A stretch of 64,000 bases of DNA, from assembly GCF_902859595.1 (NCBI RefSeq), contig NZ_CADIJQ010000001.1, positions 868,001-932,000 of the forward strand, read 5' to 3'. Every line of letters starts with the position of its first letter. The stretch's first letter is position 1. Below the pieces are notes generated by a model, which was not told where the DNA came from, did not search any database, and saw only the letters and a list, made by a program, of their open reading frames with translations. Positions 45,272 through 53,377 of the stretch are shown here, piece by piece. Origin of the DNA: Achromobacter kerstersii. Its GTDB lineage: Bacteria > Pseudomonadota > Gammaproteobacteria > Burkholderiales > Burkholderiaceae_B. Position numbers and translations under genes: made by a program.

Positions 45272-45712
45272 TCAGCCGAGTAGGGAGGGCGGTGCTCTGG
45301 ACCCCAGGGGCGGGCCCTGAGCAGGCAATGGCGGAAGCGCGCGCGAAACTTCAAAGAAGATCGCCCGCACGGATGGAACCGTCAGAGAGGCAGACAAGTC
45401 AGTCGCTGGCGGGGCCGATGCGACATGCGTGAGAAGGCCGTATGGGCAATCCAAGCCTGAATCGGCTTTTTCGCCTTGGTGCGACGTATTGGTTTGATCG
45501 TCTGTGAGCGATAGAAAAACCGTGGAGACGGTACCAGCTGCCGTACAGAACGTCAGCTCGACTCGCCCCTTTTCCAAGGCGTTGGCGTCGGGCATATAGC
45601 CGGCCGGTACAAAGCCGCGGAGCATGAGCGCCAGCAACAACACCCAAAGCACGCCACGGGCGTGCCTGAAAGTCAGCGCGAAGGTTGAGCCCGACGGGGC
45701 GTTTGCAGCCAT
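45272..45712 (-). CDS. DUF2946 protein
   Basis: 146 residues: a helix (VLWVLLLALMLRGFVPAGYM) ending in the family RGFVPAGYMP motif, then VELTFCTAAGT, DCPYGLLTHVAS and the GPPLGSRAPP tail. This is a textbook DUF2946 layout. Function is unknown. It precedes a TonB receptor gene on the same strand. Confidence 0.85.
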   Translation of the reverse strand: MAANAPSGSTFALTFRHARGVLWVLLLALMLRGFVPAGYMPDANALEKGRVELTFCTAAGTVSTVFLSLTDDQTNTSHQGEKADSGLDCPYGLLTHVASAPPATDLSASLTVPSVRAIFFEVSRALPPLPAQGPPLGSRAPPSLLG

Positions 45713-45785
45713 GGCGGCATTCTAAAGCATGTCGCTTGCAATCTGAATAGGCACCACAGTTCCGTCGAGCGTCACCTTTCAACGA

Positions 45786-46622
45786 TCAAGGCTTCGCTGG
45801 GGCACGCTTGGCCGCATTGGCAAGCGCCTCGGCCCGCTTGGAGAAATCCGACGCCATATCGAGCATCGCAGCTTTGACGGCGGGTGGCGCGGTCTTCATG
45901 GAGCCCGCATTGAAGGGCGGGTCCGGGTCGTATTCGCTCATCAATTGCGTGCATTCCGCGTAGGTTCGGTTCCGCAGTTCTGCGACCATGGCCAGCCCGA
46001 AGTCCAGGCCCGCCGTTACGCCCGCGCCGGTGATCCGGTTGCGGTCGCGCACGACCCGGGCGTCCGTCGGGATCGCCCCAAACCCGGCGAGCGCGTCGCG
46101 GCACGACCAGTGGGAGGTGGCCTTGTACCCGTCCAGCAAACCGGCAGCGCCCAGCACGAGGGACCCCGAGCACACGCTGGTGATGTACTTTGCCCGCGCG
46201 CCGCGGTCTGCCATAAACGCGAGCGTCTGCCGATCCGTGGCGGCCGCCAAGGTGCCGTCTGTGCCGCCCGGCGCGAACAGGACGGTCACGTCGCGCGGGC
46301 AGGTATCAAACGTCGCCGTTGGCACGATGGTCAGGCCAGCATCGCTGGTGACAGGTTCCAGGGTTTTGGACACGATGTGGAGGGTTGCGCCCATCAGGGC
46401 GCCGAACATGCAATGGGGGCCGACAAGGTCCATCACGGTCATGCCGGGATAAACCAGCATGGCGATCTGCTCGTCGCCCAGCCATGGCACGTCGTCCATG
46501 CCCCACGTCTGCTCCCCGTGCGTTGTGCCGGACGATGGGGCGGCCGCGCGGGCAGGCATTGCCGCGAGGAGCGGCGCGATCAGCGCGGAAAGGGTGAGGT
46601 TGCGGCGTTCAATGTCGATCAT
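45786..46622 (-). CDS. Exported DJ-1/PfpI family protein
   Basis: 278 residues. The N terminus looks like an export signal (RRNLTLSALIAPLLAAMPARAAA), unusual for this cytoplasmic family. The domain follows: IAMLVYPGMTVMDLVGPHCM, then nucleophile TSVCSGSLVLGAAGLL, ATSHWSCRDAL and ITGAGVTAGLDFG. These match isonitrile hydratase-type proteins. It is 10 bases after the siderophore receptor gene, so likely in its operon. Confidence 0.85.
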   Translation of the reverse strand: MIDIERRNLTLSALIAPLLAAMPARAAAPSSGTTHGEQTWGMDDVPWLGDEQIAMLVYPGMTVMDLVGPHCMFGALMGATLHIVSKTLEPVTSDAGLTIVPTATFDTCPRDVTVLFAPGGTDGTLAAATDRQTLAFMADRGARAKYITSVCSGSLVLGAAGLLDGYKATSHWSCRDALAGFGAIPTDARVVRDRNRITGAGVTAGLDFGLAMVAELRNRTYAECTQLMSEYDPDPPFNAGSMKTAPPAVKAAMLDMASDFSKRAEALANAAKRAPAKP

Positions 46623-46632
46623 GGCGTTTCTC

Positions 46633-48747
46633 CTAGAATCGGGCGGTCAGCGACAGGTATGCGGATCGGGGTTGCACAGGCATCACGACGGGAGAGCTCA
46701 AGTACTGGTAGGTATCGAACACCTTGCGGTTCGTGAGGTTGAACGCGGACAGCGCCACCGTGTACGGGCCGAACTCATAAGCAGCCTGCGCGTCCAGAAG
46801 TGCATACCCCGGCACGGACACGGTATTGGGTAGCGTCAGCTCGCGCGCACTGACGGCTGTGACGCCCAGCCCAAACGACAATCCTTTCGCCACGCCATCC
46901 AACACCCGGTAGCGACCGGCAAGGCGGCCGCTGTGACGCGGCACCCGCGGCAACCGCGACCCGACGTCGATAGACGTATCGCGCGTCACTTCCGCCTGGG
47001 TGTAGGCATAATTGGCAAGCAAGGAGAAGGCCGGCGTCAGCTCCCAGACCAGGTCGGCTTCCAGTCCGCGGGCGCGTTGCTCGCCCGTCTGGATCGACAT
47101 CCCGAAGTTGGCGGGGTCGGGATCAGCTGTCGTGACGTTGTGACGGGTCTGCTCGAAAAGGGCAACGGTGCCTGACAGGCCAAGATCGCGTAGGGCGAGC
47201 TTTAACCCTGCTTCGTAGTTGCGCGACGTTTCCGGCTTGGGGGGCTCCAGGCCCGTGAAGTTGAAGGCGCCGCGAAAGCCCGTCGCGTAGGCGGCATAGA
47301 CCGACACGCTGTCCGTGAGGTCGTACGTCAGGCCCAGCCGGGTGGTGGCGCGGTGATAGGTTTCGCGCACGTTCTGCTCTTGCTGGCGCAGGTTGAGCTG
47401 GTTAAGCCTGAGCGAGCCTAGAAAATGGAATCGCCCATAGGTGGCCTGATCCTGCAGGAAGACGGCCGTGGTCTCGTAACGGTTGGTTTGGCTGAACGTG
47501 ATATCCGGCACGGCCCCGTAGTCCAGACCGTACGCCGGATTGGCCAGGTCCAGCTCGCCAATGGGCTCGGCGTTGGACATCGCGGAGTAGAACCGGGTCA
47601 GGTCATAGCTGAACCCAGCCATGAGCGTGTGACGTCCGCCAAACGCTTGGTACGTATTCGAGACGTTCGTGTCGAACGTGGTTTCCCTGACCCGAGTGGG
47701 GATATACAGTTTGAAAATGGGGTAGACGGTGGGCGACGCGGGATCGGACGGCGAGAGTTCGGGATAGATAAAGCTGCCGTAGTCCCGGACGCGGCTGTCC
47801 ACATACTGGCCGCTGACGTTCAACTTCGTGCCCCCAGCAAAGCGATGCGTGAACTCGAGCCCCGTTATCTGATTCTCGATGGTCGTTCGGGGTTGCCCGA
47901 TGGTTGCGCCCGGATAGGCGTTCCTGTCCAGGACGCCCGCCAAGGCGGGTTCCGCCGGCAGGCCGGAATACTCGCGCAGACTGCGCTTGTCGTACTGGCC
48001 TCGCAACAGCAGCTCGCTCTGCGGAGAAATCTTGAACAGCAGGCTAGGCTGAACCGACCAACGACGGCCCTCGACGTGCTCGATCCAGCTACCGTTCTCC
48101 TGGTATTCGGCAGCGATGCGCGCGGCGACGCGATCACTTAGCGGAACGTTCAGGTCGGCATACGGGTTGGACGTCGAGTCACTGCCCACACGCATTCCAA
48201 GCGTGCCGCCAAACTCGAATTCCGGGCGCTTGGACACGACGTTGATCAACCCGCCCAGCGGCGCGCCCAGGCCACCGCCGTACAGCGTGGAGGTGGGCCC
48301 TTTGATCACTTCAATACGATCCACGCTTACCAGGCTGTTGGGATCGAAAGAGGCGGCCGTGCCACCGAATGCGGGCATGCCATTCAGGTAAATCTCCGCG
48401 GGAAAGCCGCGCACGATGGGTTGGGCAAACAGCAGTTCTTCCGGCTTGGTGGCCCGCACGCCGGACACATTGACCAGCACATCGCTCAGAGTCCGGGCTT
48501 GCTGTTCCTCGATCAAGGTGCTGGTAATGATCTGCACGGACTGTGGAATTTCCATCAGTGGCGTATCGGTCTTGGTCGCAGACAACGCGTTGGAAGCCGA
48601 CAGACTGGCTGACCGAGCAGTGACTTGTACCGGACTAAGCGTCACGGTAGGCGCGGCTTCTTGTGACTGCGCGGGCAAACTGGCTGCCGCGAGCGTGGCC
48701 GTCAGCACGGAAGCGCTAAGCCGCATGGCGTAATGAGGGCAAGGCAT
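46633..48747 (-). CDS. TonB-dependent siderophore receptor
   Basis: About 704 residues, from ATG 48747 with signal peptide (cleavage near AQSQEA). The plug has PLMEIPQSVQIITSTLIEEQ, RTLSDVLVNVSGV and RIEVIKGPTSTLYGGGLGA, the standard siderophore-receptor signatures. The barrel ends AYLSLTARF. The ligand is unknown; no siderophore biosynthesis genes are in the window. Confidence 0.92.
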   Translation of the reverse strand: MPCPHYAMRLSASVLTATLAAASLPAQSQEAAPTVTLSPVQVTARSASLSASNALSATKTDTPLMEIPQSVQIITSTLIEEQQARTLSDVLVNVSGVRATKPEELLFAQPIVRGFPAEIYLNGMPAFGGTAASFDPNSLVSVDRIEVIKGPTSTLYGGGLGAPLGGLINVVSKRPEFEFGGTLGMRVGSDSTSNPYADLNVPLSDRVAARIAAEYQENGSWIEHVEGRRWSVQPSLLFKISPQSELLLRGQYDKRSLREYSGLPAEPALAGVLDRNAYPGATIGQPRTTIENQITGLEFTHRFAGGTKLNVSGQYVDSRVRDYGSFIYPELSPSDPASPTVYPIFKLYIPTRVRETTFDTNVSNTYQAFGGRHTLMAGFSYDLTRFYSAMSNAEPIGELDLANPAYGLDYGAVPDITFSQTNRYETTAVFLQDQATYGRFHFLGSLRLNQLNLRQQEQNVRETYHRATTRLGLTYDLTDSVSVYAAYATGFRGAFNFTGLEPPKPETSRNYEAGLKLALRDLGLSGTVALFEQTRHNVTTADPDPANFGMSIQTGEQRARGLEADLVWELTPAFSLLANYAYTQAEVTRDTSIDVGSRLPRVPRHSGRLAGRYRVLDGVAKGLSFGLGVTAVSARELTLPNTVSVPGYALLDAQAAYEFGPYTVALSAFNLTNRKVFDTYQYLSSPVVMPVQPRSAYLSLTARF

Positions 48748-48936
48748 GGTGGGAATTCTTTGAGACGGGGTGAGACGATTCGGCAGCCATGTCTCCGGCT
48801 GCTGGCCGCGCGCGAGGTCGTGGTTCACATGTGGCGGCAAGCAGGTTTGGGGACGCGATGGCACCCGCTACTGCGGGTGCAGTGCAGGGCTGTTCATGCG
48901 CGATCGGGGCGCCGACGAGAATCGGAAGGGGATTTG

Positions 48937-49335
48937 TCAGGCGAAGGGAGGCGCTCTGGCGCCTAGCGGGGGGCCGCGTGGATCCAGAGGACGCGGGACT
49001 GCTGATTCGTGGAATCGCAGTGTGGCGTAGGCTGTCGAAGCGCTTGGCTGTCCCGGCTGAAAATGCCCGATCAGTGCCGGCGCCGCATAGAGTGCGAACG
49101 AGCAGACGTCGGACGCGGCTTCGTGTGAGTCTGAGCGGCTGGTCTGCGCGGAAACAGACTTCAGCAGCAGCAGGGTGCCGTTGCCGCTACAGAACGTGAT
49201 CGAGACCGTGCGCCCCGCATTGCTCGGCGCCGGCATATAGCCGGCGGGGATGACAATACGGAGCAGTAGGCATGCGGCGATGGCCCATAGCGCGATGGAC
49301 GCCAAGCGAGAATGGCGCGACGCTATGTACGTCAT
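48937..49335 (-). CDS. DUF2946 protein
   Basis: 132 residues: ALWAIAACLLLRIVIPAGYM, VSITFCSGNGTLLLL, SDVCSFALYAAPALI and the tail RGPPLGARAPPFA. The same motif set as the copy at 45272-45712, and again just upstream of a TonB receptor gene on the same strand. Confidence 0.85.
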   Translation of the reverse strand: MTYIASRHSRLASIALWAIAACLLLRIVIPAGYMPAPSNAGRTVSITFCSGNGTLLLLKSVSAQTSRSDSHEAASDVCSFALYAAPALIGHFQPGQPSASTAYATLRFHESAVPRPLDPRGPPLGARAPPFA

Positions 49336-49404
49336 CGTAGTTCAGTCATGCCGCAGAACCGGTTGGGACGCTGCCGCGCACTCTGCGGCGGCGGCTCGCG
49401 GTCG

Positions 49405-50103
49405 TCATGTCGCCACCATGCCCTGCGCGACTCGCAATGAGACCGCGCGCCTTTCACGGATCATGCTGTCCGCCGCGTGACGTACTTTCTCGACAAGGTC
49501 CGCGCTGGCTACCCGCGGGTGGCCGCTGTCAAAGGGTGGGGCGGGGTCGTACTCGAGCATCAGTTGCAGGGCTCTGGCAGCCTCTTCACCGCGGATTGCG
49601 GCGAGCACCGTGAAGGCGAAATCCAACCCCGACGTCACGCCCGCGCCGGTAATCCTGTCGCCATCCACGACCACCCGATCGGGCACCGCTTCGACGCCAA
49701 AAATCGGGAGCTGGTCTATCGAGAGCCAGTGACACGTCGCCTTTTTGCCCTGCAAAAGACCGGCTGCGGCAAGGAGCAGGGAACCGGTGCACACCGACGT
49801 GACGAGCTCCGCACCCGCCGCCTGTTGGCGCAGGAACTGGACCACCTCGGCATCTTCCATCAGCGCCGTCTGGCCAGGCCCGCCGGGGACGACGATGACG
49901 TCGTACTGAGGCGCATCGGCAAACCCCCGGTCCGGCACGATGGTCAGGCCGGTATCCCCCTTCAAGGGACTTCGATCCTTCCATACCAGTTCCGCATGAC
50001 AGGAGGGCGCGCGCGCCAGGACCTCGAAGGGACCAAGAATGTCCAGCGACGTCATCATCGGGAAGACGAGCATGCCGATGCGGGTTTTGGGTTGGGTGTT
50101 CAT
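49405..50103 (-). CDS. DJ-1/PfpI family protein (isonitrile hydratase-like)
   Basis: About 232 residues from ATG 50103; an in-frame ATG at 50127 is possible. RIGMLVFPMMTSLDILGPFE opens the domain, PGGPGQTALM precedes the nucleophile TSVCTGSLLLAAAGLLQGKK, and ITGAGVTSGLDFAF closes it. It is cytoplasmic, unlike its relative at 45786. Divergent from a Bug gene. Confidence 0.88.
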   Translation of the reverse strand: MNTQPKTRIGMLVFPMMTSLDILGPFEVLARAPSCHAELVWKDRSPLKGDTGLTIVPDRGFADAPQYDVIVVPGGPGQTALMEDAEVVQFLRQQAAGAELVTSVCTGSLLLAAAGLLQGKKATCHWLSIDQLPIFGVEAVPDRVVVDGDRITGAGVTSGLDFAFTVLAAIRGEEAARALQLMLEYDPAPPFDSGHPRVASADLVEKVRHAADSMIRERRAVSLRVAQGMVAT

Positions 50104-50286
50104 GCGGCCAAGCATGTAGGCAAACATGATCCGTCACCGGACATAGTGCATGCATTTTCTGACATGCGACACAGATTTCAGCAGCCGATGTCCGGCAACG
50201 CACCGAGAATGTCCGATGCTGGGCGAGATTGCCGTCAAACTCAACGCATCAGAGTCGCAGTCATGCGGCCGTACACGCAAGGGGAA
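50104..50286. promoter_or_regulatory. Divergent promoter region with CCGGACAT/ATGTCCGG inverted repeat
   Basis: CCGGACAT at 50137-50144 is matched by ATGTCCGG at 50188-50195, and ATGTCCG recurs at about 50210. The spacing of 43 bases and the repeated half-site make a regulator binding region possible, perhaps for the nearby GlxA protein. This is a by-eye pattern only. Confidence 0.35.
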
Positions 50287-51264
50287 ATGATGAACGGCAG
50301 AAGAAATTGCCTTCGATTGCTCGGCGCGCTGGCTTTGGCGGCGCCGGGTATGTCCAGATCGCAGCACAGCCAGCACGGCACGGTACGTCTGTTGGTTGGT
50401 TTTCCGCCGGGTGCGACGGGGGATCGAATAGCCAGATTGGTGGCGCCGGAGTTGGCCGCCAGCTTGAATTCCAACGTCATCGTCGAGAACCGTTCCGGCG
50501 CCGGCGGGCAGGTTGCTGTCAGCTTCGCCCAGACGGGGCCTCCGGATGGCAGCGTGCTATTGCAGACCATCGGGTCCTCGATGGTCATCTATCCACACAC
50601 CTATCGACACCTGCCCTACGATCCGTTTCGGGACTTCGTGCCTGTAGGCACCGTCGCCACCGCGCCGATAGCGTTCGTGTGTGCGCCCAACGTGCCGGCG
50701 AAGTCGCTGAAGGAGGCGGTAGCGCTCATTCCCCGGGATCCGAAGTTGGGGTTTTACGGCTCTCCGGCCTCCGGTAGCGCGTTCCACTTTTCCGGTGTGC
50801 TGCTTCAACGGGCGCTGGGCTGCGAATTTAATCAAGTCGCATATCGAGGCTCCGCGCCGGCGCTGGCGGACGTGCTTTCAGGCCAGTTGCCGTTTGCCTT
50901 CCTGGCGCCCAGTGATATTCTCGAGCACCATCGGGCGGGCAAGCTGCGTATCCTGGCCATCACGGGCAAGAACCGGTTTTCTCAATTGCCGGACGTGCCC
51001 GCGTTCCCGGAAGCGGGTTTCGATAGCCTGGTCGCGCAGGAATGGTTTTCCTACTTCCTGACCAGCAAGGCCAGTCCGGAGACCATTGAACGCTACCGCA
51101 GTGCGGTCCTCAAAGTCGTGATGAATGAGAAAGTCCGTACATCGCTTCAGGCGGCCGGACTCGAGGTCGGCGATGGAGATCCCCAGTCGCTTGCCGATAC
51201 CATGAAGAGGGAATATGCGCAGTGGCAGCAAGTTGCCAAGGAAAGCGGCTTTGTCGCGGATTGA
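50287..51264 (+). CDS. Bug family tripartite tricarboxylate transporter substrate-binding protein
   Basis: 325 residues from ATG 50287 with AGGGGAA upstream. The signal peptide (CLRLLGALALAAPGMSRSQ) is followed by VRLLVGFPPGATGDRIARLV and ENRSGAGGQVAVSFA, standard Bug motifs. It is more distant from the other two Bug proteins. It overlaps or abuts a GlxA regulator gene, so the two are probably cotranscribed. Confidence 0.92.
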   Translation: MMNGRRNCLRLLGALALAAPGMSRSQHSQHGTVRLLVGFPPGATGDRIARLVAPELAASLNSNVIVENRSGAGGQVAVSFAQTGPPDGSVLLQTIGSSMVIYPHTYRHLPYDPFRDFVPVGTVATAPIAFVCAPNVPAKSLKEAVALIPRDPKLGFYGSPASGSAFHFSGVLLQRALGCEFNQVAYRGSAPALADVLSGQLPFAFLAPSDILEHHRAGKLRILAITGKNRFSQLPDVPAFPEAGFDSLVAQEWFSYFLTSKASPETIERYRSAVLKVVMNEKVRTSLQAAGLEVGDGDPQSLADTMKREYAQWQQVAKESGFVAD

Positions 51265-51271
51265 ACATGAT

Positions 51272-52258
51272 GTGACGGAAAGGGCGTTCAAAGGCACGCG
51301 CGAGATCGGCATTGTCGTTTTCGATGACGTCCTCTTGCTTGACGCAACCGGCCCGGCCGATGTTTTCAGCCGGGCCAATTGTCACCTGCGCGACGTCCGT
51401 GAACCGGACCGCTACCGGATCACGGCCCTTTCCACATTCGGCGGGGAAATCACATGCTCGTCGAACCTTCGGCTGCAGACGGCCGCTTTGCCGCCGCCCG
51501 ACATCTGCGCGTTCGACACGCTGATTGTCGCCGGCGGCCCGGGGGTCATGAATGCGATGCACGATGCCCAGCTCAGGAATTGGTTGCTGGCTGTGGAACC
51601 TCGCGTCCGCCGGCTGGGGTCGGTTTGCACGGGCGCCTTCGTCCTGGCTGAGACCGGCCTTCTGGCGGGCAAGACTGCGACCACGCATTGGGGCCAAGCC
51701 GACAAGCTGTCCGAGCTGTATCCCTCGGTACACGTTGACAACGATGCCATCATCACGCGCGAAGGAAAGACCTTTACCGCCGCGGGCGCCACGGCGGGAA
51801 TCGACTTGGCATTGAGCCTGGTCGACGAGGATTTCGGCAGGGAACTGGCGCTGAATGTTGCCCGTGAATTGGTGGTTTATCGCGTGCGCGCTCCTGGGCA
51901 GGGGCAGCAAAGCATGGCGCTGGCTGCGTACGGCGGATCGTCAGACCGCTTGCGGCGCGCGACGGACTTCATCCTGGCTCGCCTGGAACATGGCGTCACG
52001 GTGGAGGAGGTCGCGGACCACGTCTGCCTGGGCACGCGGCAGCTTTCCCGGACGTTCAAAGACGTGTATGGAATTTCGCCCGCGCAGTACATCCGTGCCG
52101 CGCAGGTGGATCTGGCCAGAGAGCTTTTGTCGAGCACCAATCAGTCACTCGACAAGATCGCGCTTCGATGCGGGTTCTCGGGCCGGCAGCAGATGTCGCG
52201 GGCGTTTGAGCGCAGGGTGGGCCTTACGCCTATGTCCATTCGCGGTGCAGCCTATTGA
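51272..52258 (+). CDS. GlxA family transcriptional regulator (DJ-1/PfpI domain plus AraC HTH)
   Basis: About 328 residues. The N-terminal domain has EIGIVVFDDVLLLDATGPAD and the nucleophile region GSVCTGAFVLAETGLLAGK with TTHW. The C-terminal HTH pair reads VEEVADHVCLGTRQLSRTFK and KIALRCGFSGRQQMSRAFER. The frame is open back to 51215 inside the Bug gene; GTG 51272 is a plausible start, but the true one is uncertain. Confidence 0.88.
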   Translation: MTERAFKGTREIGIVVFDDVLLLDATGPADVFSRANCHLRDVREPDRYRITALSTFGGEITCSSNLRLQTAALPPPDICAFDTLIVAGGPGVMNAMHDAQLRNWLLAVEPRVRRLGSVCTGAFVLAETGLLAGKTATTHWGQADKLSELYPSVHVDNDAIITREGKTFTAAGATAGIDLALSLVDEDFGRELALNVARELVVYRVRAPGQGQQSMALAAYGGSSDRLRRATDFILARLEHGVTVEEVADHVCLGTRQLSRTFKDVYGISPAQYIRAAQVDLARELLSSTNQSLDKIALRCGFSGRQQMSRAFERRVGLTPMSIRGAAY

Positions 52259-52665
52259 GGCGCGAAAGTGGACACTTCAATGACTACGTAATAAATGGCT
52301 GAGCCGATAAATGGCTGAGCCGATCCGGAAACCATTTGCAACCCGCCTTGCGCGAGTACAGCCTATGCTGCTGGGGAGCGCTCAATCTCATCCGGTCAGT
52401 CGCTCCGGGTGGCGTAGTTTACCGAGTGCATTCCGCGTGTCAACTACGCGGATACCGAAGCTTAACCTGGCGCAGGCTATGCGCTCGGTGTGAATGAACC
52501 CGCGCAAGCACACAAAATTTTCCTGGAGGCGTGAACGCGCCTGGCTGGGCTGCGTCGAGCGCACAAGAGTTCACTCGTTGCAATTGAGGTGATTTAAAGA
52601 ACTTACACCAAAGGTCGGTGCCTGTTCGATTGCAGGCAAGCGCGCTCTAAGCGCGTCAGGGGCAA
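52259..52665. other. Intergenic stretch at the left edge of the defence island
   Basis: About 400 bases with no gene I can support. It holds a 16-bp tandem duplication at its start. No tRNA, integrase or transposon end is visible, so the island's left boundary cannot be fixed. Confidence 0.5.
52291..52322 (+). repeat. Perfect 16-bp tandem duplication
   Basis: The unit ATAAATGGCTGAGCCG occurs twice head to tail, 30 bases after the GlxA regulator stop. It may be a slippage product or a footprint of an insertion. Confidence 0.85.
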
Positions 52666-52914
52666 TTAACGCTTACGGTTGGACTGCGCCACAACACTGC
52701 CGGCGAGCGTCTTCGTCAAAGGGCTGGACCGACTGCCATCTAGCGCGCGTGACGCTTTTTGTTCCATGCCGGAACTCGTCTGCGCGGAACTGCCGGCCTG
52801 GCGCAGGGCGGAGCCTGCCAACGACCGTTGCAGGTTACTGGCACTGCTACTGCCCAGGGTCTTGCCCGCCGTGGATGCGACTCGCTGCGATGTTTGCTTC
52901 GGATTAACTGCCAT
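52666..52914 (-). CDS. Small repeat protein of unknown function, often in accessory islands
   Basis: 82 residues, basic and Ser/Ala-rich, made of two related halves: KTLGSSSASNLQRSLAGSAL and RALDGSRSSPLTKTLAGSVV share the pattern [T/A]L-x-[G/S]-S-x5-x-[S/T]-L-A-G-S. It opens MAVNPKQTSQRVASTAG. I recall similar short proteins in mobile regions near defence genes, but no function is known to me. It is divergent from gajA with a 460-base gap. Confidence 0.7.
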   Translation of the reverse strand: MAVNPKQTSQRVASTAGKTLGSSSASNLQRSLAGSALRQAGSSAQTSSGMEQKASRALDGSRSSPLTKTLAGSVVAQSNRKR

Positions 52915-53377
52915 TTCACATCTCCAAGAAAGGTGGAACGTCCAGCTGTCCCGAGTGGGATACTGTAATTATATCCAGTCTATTCTTGTTGGCTGCGAAT
53001 TCCAGTTTTTGGTGTGGCAAAAGTGCGACGAGGCGCGGCGCATCGCGAAATTTGGCCCCAAGTGGTGAAAATAATATTTATGTGTTGCGGAACAGTACAG
53101 CTATGAACCGTCTATGTTGGATAAGTATTCCTTATTCAACACAGAGCACAACGGATTCAATTTTTTCGGCGCATCACTGGCAAAACTCGTCAAATGCTGG
53201 CTTAGCGCGGAAATCGGCGCCTGATCGGCGCTGGGGCAGGGTGCTTCGCTCTTATCAAAATAACGGCGCCCTGGTGGAAGTTGCCTTATGCGCACAGCTC
53301 GGTAACGACGCGATACACTTTGAGCCGAGATCTGTCCAAATGCTGAAGAGGCCAGGTAGGCGTGATGAGGGAGGGCC
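52915..53377. promoter_or_regulatory. Upstream region of the Gabija operon
   Basis: About 460 bases, AT-richer than the island average around 53060-53150. GGGAGG just before 53378 is the gajA ribosome site. Open frames on both strands are short and unlike any family. Promoters for the small repeat protein and for gajA should lie here. Confidence 0.45.

Noticed and set aside
47425-48141. 238-codon plus-strand frame inside the siderophore receptor gene
   Set aside because: Antisense shadow typical of GC-rich DNA.
52500-52660. tRNA-like stretch (GGTCGGTGCC...GTTCGATTGC) as an island attachment site
   Set aside because: The T-loop-like piece lacks acceptor and anticodon stems, so it is not a tRNA end.
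53060-53090. Second dif-like site (ATAATATTTATGT) left of gajA
   Set aside because: The centre between the half-sites is only about 3 bases instead of 6 and the left arm does not match.
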